Source: CAIQJJ01 sp964606085 (GTDB lineage: Bacteria; Chloroflexota; Anaerolineae; Anaerolineales; UBA4823). From it: a stretch of 9,863 nucleotides of DNA. Shown piece after piece: positions 1-6,226 of the stretch (within the stretch, counting starts at the first letter, position 1; the number at the start of each line of letters is the position of its first letter). Location of the stretch: contig CAZSFD010000131.1 of NCBI GenBank assembly GCA_964606085.1, forward strand, positions 1 through 9,863, given 5' to 3'. The notes beneath the pieces were generated by a model, which made no database searches, was not told where the DNA came from, and saw only the letters and a list, made by a program, of their open reading frames with translations. The position numbers and the translations under genes are program-made.

Positions 1-10
1 AGTTTACCTT

Positions 11-418
11 TCAACCAATTATCACCCCTTGTCGGGTTCTCCGACAGGCTGCTAGGGAAGAATAGTTAGGATCTCCCAAACCTCCTATAGTGCCTGCGTA
101 CTTTGTTTTTTCCCAGTCTTTCACTACTTGATTAAGACTTTCCCCAACAATAGCAGCTAAAGATGCTTGCCCACACAATCCAGTACTATGACCCCATTTG
201 ACCAAGTCTATAATTTGAGCAGCATTTCCTGTTGAGTGATCCCGAGCAAATCCATCTTTATAAGTGGTTATTTTAATTGGGGATAGATTCCTGCCAATAA
301 ATGTAATGTTCGTTGGGGGAAGTTTTTCATTATAATTTTGTGTCAAGGGTGGTTTGACACCATTTCTGCATAGCTCTTGTTCATCCAAAGGCAATCTATC
401 ACACATATCAGTTGGTAG
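11..418 (-). other. AT-rich variable C-terminal module of the RHS protein
   Basis: This is the part of the RHS protein after the core end (DLSGL at about 419-433). Sampled 60-base rows at 121, 241 and 301 are 42%, 37% and 37% GC. Row 1321 of the same gene is 68%. In RHS and other polymorphic toxin systems, an abrupt composition change after the core marks an exchangeable toxin module. The module holds the motif CGQASLAAI but no His after the Cys in this frame. Only TGA at 11-13 ends it here. Confidence 0.6.
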
Positions 419-2020
419 TAATCCTGACAGATCAACCAGCATTACCGGGTTCGCATATGTGTACAGCCACGCATTGTAGCTCATTGGGACTTGGCTATCC
501 CCACTCCACACATCGCGTGACAGGAATCTCCCCATCCCCGGCGCGTAGTATCTCGCCCGCAGGAAAATCTGGCCGGTTGGCTCGGTGGCTTCGCCGGTGA
601 AACCGAAGTTGGTAATTTCTGATTGTGGATTGCTGATTTCTGATTGGGTCTCGCCATAGGGGGTGTAGCTGCGGGAAAGGGTGATTGTGCCGGTCGAGTC
701 GGTCAGTTGGCGCACCGAGCCGAGCGCGTCGCCCAAGAAGTAGATTTTTGATTGTGGAGTGCTGAGTGCTGATTGGGCAATCCGCCCGCGACCGTGGAGA
801 TAGGTGTTGGCACTGTCAGCAAGCACTTGAGTCAGGCCCGTATTCAAGTCGAGGGTGTAGTTCGTGGTCACACTGTTGGTTGTCTGTTGCAGACGGTCAC
901 CATGTCCGTTGTAGCGGTAACTGACCACTGCCGCCTGCCCACTGACTCCTTTCAGCCGGTTGGCGTGGTCGTAGGCGTAAGTATACACCCCGTCGGAGAG
1001 TAAGTTCCCGTTGGTATCCCAGGTGTAGGGAGCACCATTGACCAGGATCAGGCGGTTGGCGCTGTCGTAGGCATACAGGGTCAGGCCGGAGGGGGCGGTT
1101 GCAGACAGGCGGTTGCCGACGGCGTCGTATTCATAGTGGTACGATGTGCCATCGCTGTAGGCGGCGTCCGTCAGGCGGCCGAGGTGGTCATACGTGTAGG
1201 TGATGGTGGTGGCGGCGGTGTAGTCGGTGCGGGGGCGGTAGTTGGGGCGGGCGTGGGATTTGATGGCAACCGCGGCATTCCCGATATAGCTGCTGCGGCG
1301 CGAGATGAAATCGTCGAAGTAGTAGCTGCCGCTGGTGCCGCTGTCGAGTCCGCCTACCGCGCCCAGGCGGACGTAGTCTATGCGGCGGGTGTCGTTGTCG
1401 AGGTCGGTGCGGATGGTGCCTACGGCGAAGCCATCCAGGTGGAGGGTGAATTGGCCGTCGTTGGCGTTGGCAGCGCTGGCGGCTCGCCAGGAGAACTCGA
1501 TGGCGTGTGGGGCGGCGGTCAGCGTGATGAAGCCGGTATGGGGGAAAGAACCGTTGGTATCCTGGTGGGTGTCGCCCAGCAGTTGATAGACCCCGCTAAC
1601 GTCGCGGCGCAGTAACAGGCGCACGATGGGCACGTTGCTGGCATTGTAAGCCTGGAAGATGTAGTGGGCGTCGCCGGTCGCCATGGTCAGGCTGTTGGGG
1701 TCGAAGTAGAAGCGGGCGTGGTACTCGCTTTCGGCGTTGGGGGTGTCGTCGGTGACGTACAGGCTGGTCGTGCTGGCAACGGTCACTTGCATCCCATGGT
1801 TGCCGTGCAAGGCGGCGGCGCTGCTCATGCTCAGGTTGGCGTTGACGACGCGGCTCGACCAGGCCCAGGTGGGGGTGGGCGAACCCTTGAAGTCATCGGC
1901 GAAGAGCAGGTTGGCGGGGATGCCAGCCGTGGCAGAAGCGGGTTGGCCTGGGGTTGGCTGGAAGGTGGCCGTTGTACAGGCTGCCAGGAAGAGTAGCAGG
2001 GCGAGGGGAAACCATTTCAT
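11..2020 (-). CDS. RHS-repeat lipoprotein with jelly-roll-like N-terminus and variable C-terminal (toxin-like) tail
   Basis: Start: ATG at 2020, chosen over an in-frame TTG at 2026 because AAGGAG (2029-2034) lies 8 nt upstream of the ATG. The product is 669 aa. A short lipoprotein signal ends in lipobox LAAC (Cys15). Residues about 38-243 look like a secreted beta-sandwich (LamG-like) domain (starts FADDF, ends YYFDDF). Residues about 274-368 hold YD repeats such as YTYDHLGRL and YEYDAVGNRL. The RHS-associated core (about 428-534) shows GDALGSVRQ, YTPYGE, FLRARYYAPGMGRFLSRD and YTYANP. It ends in DLSGL where DPxGL is usual. The last 135 residues form the variable tail. It is AT-rich, with a CGQASLAAI motif (Cys616) resembling the nucleophile motif of papain/C39-like peptidases. 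RHS proteins are usually far longer, so this is a miniature form. The family assignment is firm. The toxin role is inferred, and the C-terminus may be frameshifted. Confidence 0.85.
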   Translation of the reverse strand: MKWFPLALLLFLAACTTATFQPTPGQPASATAGIPANLLFADDFKGSPTPTWAWSSRVVNANLSMSSAAALHGNHGMQVTVASTTSLYVTDDTPNAESEYHARFYFDPNSLTMATGDAHYIFQAYNASNVPIVRLLLRRDVSGVYQLLGDTHQDTNGSFPHTGFITLTAAPHAIEFSWRAASAANANDGQFTLHLDGFAVGTIRTDLDNDTRRIDYVRLGAVGGLDSGTSGSYYFDDFISRRSSYIGNAAVAIKSHARPNYRPRTDYTAATTITYTYDHLGRLTDAAYSDGTSYHYEYDAVGNRLSATAPSGLTLYAYDSANRLILVNGAPYTWDTNGNLLSDGVYTYAYDHANRLKGVSGQAAVVSYRYNGHGDRLQQTTNSVTTNYTLDLNTGLTQVLADSANTYLHGRGRIAQSALSTPQSKIYFLGDALGSVRQLTDSTGTITLSRSYTPYGETQSEISNPQSEITNFGFTGEATEPTGQIFLRARYYAPGMGRFLSRDVWSGDSQVPMSYNAWLYTYANPVMLVDLSGLLPTDMCDRLPLDEQELCRNGVKPPLTQNYNEKLPPTNITFIGRNLSPIKITTYKDGFARDHSTGNAAQIIDLVKWGHSTGLCGQASLAAIVGESLNQVVKDWEKTKYAGTIGGLGDPNYSSLAACRRTRQGVIIG
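613..648. repeat. 36-bp repeat, copy 1, in frame inside the RHS gene
   Basis: Aligned without gaps to 742-777, it matches at 30 of 36 positions. On the coding strand it reads as QSEISNPQSEI. The two copies start 129 nt (43 codons) apart and are read in the same phase. It is internally repetitive, built from units like CTGATT and GATTG. Confidence 0.65.
742..777. repeat. 36-bp repeat, copy 2, in frame inside the RHS gene
   Basis: Second copy of the element at 613-648 (30/36 identical). It reads as QSALSTPQSKI on the coding strand. Its AT-rich low-complexity character contrasts with the flanking GC-rich RHS core codons, which suggests it was inserted rather than derived from the YD repeat. Confidence 0.65.
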
Positions 2021-2089
2021 GGGCAAAACTCCTTGAGGAATGTCAGGCGAGATGATTTCGCCTTATCGCTCAGGATACGCCAGCAAGGT

Positions 2090-2121
2090 TACAAAAGGAT
2101 TACGCCACCCGGAAAAGCGTA
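2090..2121 (-). terminator. Possible weak terminator hairpin after the histidine kinase gene
   Basis: Directly after the kinase stop codon the transcript can pair TACGC (2117-2121) with GCGTA (2101-2105), plus one G-T pair, around a loop of about nine nt. ATCCTTTTG follows. The stem is short and the T-run interrupted, so readthrough into the RHS gene is likely even if the call is right. Confidence 0.2.
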
Positions 2122-3345
2122 TTACGCCGGCAGTGTGAAATAAAAACGCGCCCCTTGCCCCAGCACGCTTTCGACGCCAATTTGTCCCCCATGCGCCTCG
2201 ACGGTGCCTTTGGAAATTGCCAGCCCCAGGCCCGCTCCGCCGGTGGCGCGGCTGCGCGATTTTTCGCCGCGGTAGAAGCGCTCGAAGATATGCGGTAAAT
2301 CTGCGGGGCAGATGCCTTCGCCGCTGTCGCGCACTTCTACCTGCACGGCGTGTGGCAGGCGGCTGGCGCAGACGCGGATGCTGCCGCCCGGCGGCGTGTG
2401 GCGCAGGGCATTGCCGATCAGGTTGTTGAGCACGCGCCCGATGCGCTGAACATCCATCGTCACCACATCTACATCGTCGGCTACGCTACCACTGAGCGAG
2501 ATGCCCTGCTGCCGGGCCAGCACGCCGAAACTTTCCAGCGTGTCGGAGAGCAGGTCGCTGAGCGAGGCCGGTTCGAGCAGCAGGCGCAGGCCGCCGGCAT
2601 CCATTTGCGCCATCTGGAAGAGATCGTCAATCAGCAGTGAGAGGTTTTGCACATCGCGGCGGGCGGTTTGCAGGTAGCGCTGCTGTGTGGCGGGGTCATC
2701 TACCACGCCATCGGCCAGCGCCTCGACGATGGCGCGCACCGAGGCGAGCGGCGTTTGCAGGTCATGACCAGCCCAGGCCACCAGGTCGCGGCGCAGGGTG
2801 TCGAGTTCGCGCTGCTTGGCGTCGGCGGCGTGCAAGCGTTCGGCCATCTGGTTGAAGGTGGCGGCCAGGGCGGCTAACTCATCGCTGCCGCGGGCGGCCA
2901 CGCGGGCGGTGAGGTCGCCGGTTTCAATGCGCTGGGCGGCCTGGTCGAGCGCTTTCAGGCGGTCGGCGATGGTGGATGAGAGGAAGTAGCCGAGTGTTGT
3001 GGCGATGCCGCCGGCGAAGAGCAGCAGCACGGTTGCCAGCAGCAGGTCGTGTTCGCTGGCGAACATCAGCCGGGCGGTGATCCACACGTTGAAGAAGGCC
3101 AGCACACTCGCCAGGGCATAGATCGCCATCAGCGTCAGGCGCAGCGAGGGCGAGCGTTCCATCCAGCCCAGGCGGTAGGCGGCGTAACCCGCTCCTGCGG
3201 AGATGACTGCCGTGATGCCGAGGAACTGCGCCATCAGGCCCAGGTCGCTCATCGGCGGGTGCATCAGCAGGTAAAACAGGGCCAGCGAGAGGCCGAGGAC
3301 GACGAGAATGGAAAGGGAGAAGCGCAGAAGCGTGCGGCGGGTCAT
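2122..3345 (-). CDS. Membrane sensor histidine kinase (HAMP, HisKA, HATPase_c)
   Basis: 407 aa from ATG at 3345. The ATG overlaps the response-regulator stop as ATGA, which favours it over the in-frame GTG at 3372 and implies translational coupling. About four membrane segments are visible (roughly 7-28, 36-59, 70-92, 100-122). A HAMP linker follows (about 123-175), then a HisKA domain with H-box GHDLQTPL (phospho-acceptor His194). The HATPase_c domain has N-box NLIGNALRHT (Asn312), G1 DSGEG (340-344), F-box FERFYR (354-359) and G2 GGAGLGLAI (369-377). All catalytic motifs are intact. There is no large extracytoplasmic sensor domain, so the signal is probably sensed within or close to the membrane. 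Its partner is the regulator encoded just upstream in the same operon. The signal is unknown. The divergent thioredoxin/CcdA pair suggests envelope redox or metal stress, but that is only inference. Confidence 0.95.
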   Translation of the reverse strand: MTRRTLLRFSLSILVVLGLSLALFYLLMHPPMSDLGLMAQFLGITAVISAGAGYAAYRLGWMERSPSLRLTLMAIYALASVLAFFNVWITARLMFASEHDLLLATVLLLFAGGIATTLGYFLSSTIADRLKALDQAAQRIETGDLTARVAARGSDELAALAATFNQMAERLHAADAKQRELDTLRRDLVAWAGHDLQTPLASVRAIVEALADGVVDDPATQQRYLQTARRDVQNLSLLIDDLFQMAQMDAGGLRLLLEPASLSDLLSDTLESFGVLARQQGISLSGSVADDVDVVTMDVQRIGRVLNNLIGNALRHTPPGGSIRVCASRLPHAVQVEVRDSGEGICPADLPHIFERFYRGEKSRSRATGGAGLGLAISKGTVEAHGGQIGVESVLGQGARFYFTLPA

Positions 3346-4043
3346 GGTTCGAATTTGTAGCCCACCCCCCACACGGTTTGCAGGTGGGCGGGTTTGGCGG
3401 GGTCGGTTTCGATTTTTTCACGCAGGCGGCGAATGTGAACGGTGACGGTGCTGGGGTCTATGTATTCGGAGATGCCCCACACGGCTTCGAGCAGTTGGTC
3501 GCGGCTGAACACCTGACGGGGATGGCGAGCGAGGTAGTAGAGCATGTCGAACTCTTTGACCGTCAGGGCCAGTTCTTGCCCATTCACGGTGACGAGGCGG
3601 GTCTGCGGTTCGATGCACAGCGAGCCGTTGGCAAAGGTCAGGGCGGGGTTGGCATCGGGCGCGGCGGGGGCGCTGCCGCGCACCCTGCGCAGCACGGCGC
3701 GCACGCGGCTGACGAGTTCTTGCGGGCTGAAGGGCTTGATCACGTAATCGTCGGCGCCCATTTCGAGGCCAGCAATGCGGTCGGATTCTGCGCGGCGCGA
3801 GGTGAGCAGGATGATCGGCACGTCGCTGCGGTCGCGCAGCCAGCGCATCACGCCGAAGCCATCTACGCCGGGGAGCATGATGTCGAGGATCACCAGGTCG
3901 GGCATCTGGCGCGTCATCTGCTCGATGGCGGCCCGGCCATCGGCGAGGGTGTTTACCTGGAAGCCGCCGCGCCGTAGATAGAGGCCGACCACTTCGGCGA
4001 TGCTGGGTTCATCTTCGATAACAAGGATATTGAGCGGGTTCAT
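3342..4043 (-). CDS. OmpR/PhoB-family response regulator
   Basis: 233 aa, the normal length for the family. The receiver domain (1-120) has acidic residues Glu10/Asp11, phospho-acceptor Asp54 (LVILDIMLPG), Thr81 and Lys103 (VIKPFSPQEL). The winged-helix DNA-binding domain (about 136-233) shows LTVKEFDMLYYLARHP, RDQLLEAVWG, TVHIRRLREKI and the closing VWGVGYKFEP. It starts at ATG 4043; no strong Shine-Dalgarno is visible. It is first in an operon with the sensor kinase, whose ATG overlaps its TGA. As a PhoB-type regulator it should bind direct repeats. The three TTTGTAAG boxes in the divergent promoter region beside it are the obvious candidate sites for autoregulation and for control of the thioredoxin-lipoprotein gene. 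The box assignment is inferred. Confidence 0.96.
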   Translation of the reverse strand: MNPLNILVIEDEPSIAEVVGLYLRRGGFQVNTLADGRAAIEQMTRQMPDLVILDIMLPGVDGFGVMRWLRDRSDVPIILLTSRRAESDRIAGLEMGADDYVIKPFSPQELVSRVRAVLRRVRGSAPAAPDANPALTFANGSLCIEPQTRLVTVNGQELALTVKEFDMLYYLARHPRQVFSRDQLLEAVWGISEYIDPSTVTVHIRRLREKIETDPAKPAHLQTVWGVGYKFEP

Positions 4044-4085
4044 TTCAGCAAATCAACCAAAAAGCAAGAAGAGATGGATGGGGCG

Positions 4086-4116
4086 AGTATATCGAATGAA
4101 AATTAAGCGCCGTCAA
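4086..4116 (-). promoter_or_regulatory. Candidate promoter of the two-component operon
   Basis: Reading leftward there is a TTGACG -35 (4111-4116). The -10 is either TATACT (4086-4091, 19-nt spacer) or GATATA (4088-4093, 17-nt spacer). Transcription would begin near 4080, leaving a leader of about 35 nt before the ATG at 4043. An inverted TTTGTAAG box (4135-4142) lies just upstream. Called by eye. Confidence 0.4.
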
Positions 4117-4134
4117 TGAAATGATTACGGAAGT

Positions 4135-4193
4135 CTTACAAAGTGGGCCAGGTTGTTCGCCGGTTTGTAAGGTTTTTTCGTCCATTTTGTAAG
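4135..4193. promoter_or_regulatory. Three TTTGTAAG boxes in the divergent promoter region (putative operators)
   Basis: Exact 8-mers are CTTACAAA at 4135-4142, and TTTGTAAG at 4164-4171 and 4186-4193. The two direct copies are 22 bp apart, about two helical turns and so on the same DNA face. Eleven bp from the inverted copy, in the leftward direction, is an imperfect TCCGTAAT (4124-4131). PhoB-family regulators typically bind direct repeats with about 11-bp periodicity. The boxes lie upstream of both candidate promoters, consistent with one regulator controlling both directions. Confidence 0.5.
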
Positions 4194-4200
4194 CTGGTTT

Positions 4201-4209
4201 TGTTATCAT
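4201..4209 (+). promoter_or_regulatory. Candidate extended -10 promoter of the thioredoxin-lipoprotein gene
   Basis: TGTTATCAT fits an extended -10 (TG, one base, TATCAT; one mismatch to TATAAT). No good -35 lies 17 bp upstream. Instead a TTTGTAAG box ends at 4193, as expected of an activator-dependent promoter. Transcription would start near 4216, about 55 nt before the ATG at 4271. Confidence 0.4.
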
Positions 4210-4270
4210 CGGCGCTATTGGATGGGCAAGCAGCCCGAAATGATATTTTCAAACTTACCCGGAGGATACC

Positions 4271-5011
4271 ATGCAAACTCGTAAAACCCTGCCCCTGCTT
4301 CTGCTGGTTGCCATTTTTATTCTGGCTTCATGCAGTTCACCGGTCACGCCCGAACCGATGATGGAAAAAGACCCTACACCGACGGAGGCCATGATGGAAA
4401 AAGGCGACACCATGGCCCTGGAAAGCACTGCCACGTCTGAACCGATGATGGATGGCGAAAAAGAAGGTGACGAGGCGATGGCGGATGAACAAAAAGATGG
4501 GTCATCTATGGATGACACGTCCATGATGGAAGAGAAGCAAGACGATGCCACGATGGACACCCCGGCCTGGTTTGATGTGAGCCTGACCAATGTTCAAACC
4601 GGCGAGGCCTTCACAATCAACGAGTTGAAGGGTAAAGTTGTCTTGGTTGAAAACCTGGCGCAGTGGTGCTCCAATTGTAAGAAGCAGCAGCAACAGGTGA
4701 TCGAACTGGCCGGTCTGTTGGGCGATAGCGCCGATGTTGTGCTGCTCGGCCTGGATATTGACCCCAACGCCACCGATAAAAGCCTGCAAGCGTACATCCA
4801 GAGCAACGGTTTCACCTGGTGGTATGCTGTGGCCCCGGTGGAAGTGACCCACGAAATCAGCCAGACGCTCGGCGACCAGTTCCTCAACCCGCCTTCGACA
4901 CCCATGTTTATCATTGACCGCCACGGCGAGATTCATCCGCTCGGCTTTGGCATCAAGAGCGCAGCCGATTTGTACGATGCGTTACAGCCCTTTGTGGATG
5001 GTGATATGTAG
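4271..5011 (+). CDS. Thioredoxin-fold lipoprotein with Met-rich acidic linker
   Basis: 246 aa. GGAGG (4261-4265) lies 5 nt before the ATG. The lipoprotein signal ends in lipobox LASC (Cys21), so the protein should be anchored outside the cytoplasmic membrane. Residues 22-98 are a disordered-looking linker with 12 Met (four MM pairs, as in EAMMEKGD and EPMMDGEKEG) and many Asp/Glu. Residues about 99-246 are a TlpA/redoxin-like thioredoxin domain: KGKVVLVENLAQWCSNC with catalytic Cys133 and Cys136, and a cis-Pro region PSTPMFIID (Pro211). The active site CSNC lacks the Pro common in TlpA/ResA proteins (CxPC), which should alter its redox potential. The next gene encodes a CcdA-like membrane carrier, the usual electron donor for such proteins. 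Likely roles are thiol reduction in cytochrome c maturation or repair of oxidised envelope proteins. The linker could bind Cu(I) or scavenge oxidants. Confidence 0.9.
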   Translation: MQTRKTLPLLLLVAIFILASCSSPVTPEPMMEKDPTPTEAMMEKGDTMALESTATSEPMMDGEKEGDEAMADEQKDGSSMDDTSMMEEKQDDATMDTPAWFDVSLTNVQTGEAFTINELKGKVVLVENLAQWCSNCKKQQQQVIELAGLLGDSADVVLLGLDIDPNATDKSLQAYIQSNGFTWWYAVAPVEVTHEISQTLGDQFLNPPSTPMFIIDRHGEIHPLGFGIKSAADLYDALQPFVDGDM

Positions 5012-5026
5012 TTGGCTCATCTGCAT

Positions 5027-5052
5027 GTAGGGCGGCACTCATGCCGCCCTAC
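5027..5052. repeat. 26-bp palindromic repeat, copy A (hairpin before the CcdA gene)
   Basis: Perfect 11-bp arms GTAGGGCGGCA and TGCCGCCCTAC flank the loop CTCA. One further T-A pair (5026/5053) extends the symmetry. Ends and length match 6227-6252. It lies between the thioredoxin stop (5011) and the CcdA ATG (5063). In RNA it would form a strong hairpin ending 10 nt before that ATG. There is no T-run, so it is not a classical terminator. Confidence 0.8.
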
Positions 5053-5062
5053 ACCCATTACC

Positions 5063-5743
5063 ATGAATCTTGAAACCATCTTCACTTCTTTCACGCTCGG
5101 CCTGTTGGCCACCACCAGCCCATGCGTGCTGCCGTTGTACCCTGGTTTTCTGGCTTACCTGAGCGGCGGCACGCAAAACACCCTTTCGCCGCGCGGGCGC
5201 TACTTTTTGGGCGTATTCGTGCTGCTGGGTGTGCTGGTGATGATGCTGGTGCTGGGGCTGATCATCACGCTGCTGTCGGTTTCGGTGGGCGAGGCGTTGT
5301 CGGTGACCATTCCCCTGGCTGACGCCATCATCATCTTGTTTGGCATCTTGCTGCTGCTCAATATCAACCCCTTCAAGGGTTTGCCGCAATTGCAGGTGCC
5401 GGTGTTATCGCACCCCTATGTCAACGCGTTCATCTATGGCCTGCTCTATGGGCCGATTGCGCTGCCGTGTGCGGGGCCTTTAGTGGTCAGTATTTTTGCC
5501 ATTTCGCTGACGGTGGGGGAGGCGTTGAGCAAGTTGGGCATTTTCTTCTGGTTTGGGATGGGCTTTGGCGTGCCACTGCTGGTGCTTTCGTTGCTTTCGG
5601 GGGCGTGGCAGCGCCAACTGACCCGCCTGTTTGCCACGCGCGCCGGCGCGATCAACTTGATCGGTGGCGTGATCTTGATCATCGTTGGGGTATATGATTT
5701 GGCCCAAAATTGGGATTTGCTGCAAGCGTATTGGGTCGGGTAG
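5063..5743 (+). CDS. ccdA: CcdA/DsbD-family transmembrane thiol-disulfide carrier
   Basis: 226 aa from ATG 5063. The frame extends back to 5012, but that stretch runs through a palindromic repeat and does not resemble the family, so the ATG is preferred. No clear Shine-Dalgarno is present. Six membrane segments are predicted by eye (about 5-33, 48-75, 80-102, 120-150, 158-182, 196-216). The two conserved redox cysteines are present in the family contexts TSPCVLPLYPG (Cys21) and ALPCAGP (Cys136). CcdA proteins carry electrons from cytoplasmic thioredoxin across the membrane to extracytoplasmic thioredoxin-like proteins. The partner here is very likely the lipoprotein encoded 52 nt upstream. 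The 3' end overlaps the convergent ClbS-like gene by 65 bp. Confidence 0.93.
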   Translation: MNLETIFTSFTLGLLATTSPCVLPLYPGFLAYLSGGTQNTLSPRGRYFLGVFVLLGVLVMMLVLGLIITLLSVSVGEALSVTIPLADAIIILFGILLLLNINPFKGLPQLQVPVLSHPYVNAFIYGLLYGPIALPCAGPLVVSIFAISLTVGEALSKLGIFFWFGMGFGVPLLVLSLLSGAWQRQLTRLFATRAGAINLIGGVILIIVGVYDLAQNWDLLQAYWVG

Positions 5744-6209
5744 CTTTTCTCACATGTTTCTTTCCCCACATATCGTGGGCGGCGTAGGCATTTAGCCAAT
5801 CCCAAATAGCCCCTTTTCCAAGAAAAGTGTAACGGGCAGGGGCGAGCATCTCGTCATCGGGCATGGCCTCGACCAGGGCCATAAATTGGGTGTGCGTGTC
5901 GCGGAAGAAGGCCAGCACTTCATCGAGCGATTTGTCTTTGTGCTTCTGGTAGATTTGCTCGTTGAGTTCGTCGGTTTCGCGCCAATTGGGTTCCGGGATA
6001 TTTTCGCCGCGCCGGGATGGTTCGAGCCACCCGGGCAGGAAGGCTTCCCATTCGGCCAGGTGGGCGAGGACATCTTTGATGGAATATTTGCCAACCACAT
6101 CCGGCTGGATGATTTGACCAGGGGTGAGTTTGGCGAGGTTGTTTTCCAGGCGGCGGCGTTCGGCGGTCAGGCGTTTGATGATTTCGGGTTTGGTGCGGGC
6201 GAGAGGCAT
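5679..6209 (-). CDS. ClbS/DfsB-family (DUF1706) four-helix-bundle protein
   Basis: 176 aa. AAAGGAG (6216-6222) lies 6 nt before the ATG. Family features in order are SIKDVLAHLAEWEAFLPGW (His50, Trp54, Trp61), LNEQIYQKHKDKSLDEVLAFF, THTQFMALVEAMPDDEM and the closing AAHDMWGKKHVRK (His145). This pattern matches the ClbS/DfsB branch of the DinB-like superfamily. ClbS itself protects colibactin producers by opening the toxin's cyclopropane. Most other family members are uncharacterised, so the substrate here is unknown. The fold should end near residue 155. The remaining ~21 residues (from TRPNTLAAN) lie entirely antisense to the end of ccdA and look like a readthrough tail after loss of an earlier stop. 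It is the last gene of a leftward cluster with two other DinB-like genes and a YcaQ-like gene. Confidence 0.85.
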   Translation of the reverse strand: MPLARTKPEIIKRLTAERRRLENNLAKLTPGQIIQPDVVGKYSIKDVLAHLAEWEAFLPGWLEPSRRGENIPEPNWRETDELNEQIYQKHKDKSLDEVLAFFRDTHTQFMALVEAMPDDEMLAPARYTFLGKGAIWDWLNAYAAHDMWGKKHVRKATRPNTLAANPNFGPNHIPQR

Positions 6210-6226
6210 AGAAGGCTCCTTTCGTT

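Noticed and set aside
2045..2063. Small inverted repeat AGGCGA / TCGCCT between the kinase and RHS genes.
   Set aside because: The stem is only 6 bp with a 7-nt loop and no T-run. It is too weak to call a terminator or a copy of the palindromic repeat.
2088..2095. GTTACAAA, a 7/8 match to the TTTGTAAG box, upstream of the RHS gene.
   Set aside because: Several 7/8 matches are expected by chance in 10 kb on both strands, and no second copy sits at 11 or 22 bp.
3378..3977. Plus-strand frame of 199 codons opposite the response regulator.
   Set aside because: It is antisense to a clearly conserved regulator, and its composition is typical of a complementary-strand shadow.
5012..5062. N-terminal extension of the CcdA protein from a TTG at 5012.
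   Set aside because: The extension would be translated through the palindromic repeat and has no hydrophobic or family character. The ATG at 5063 begins the typical CcdA N-terminus.
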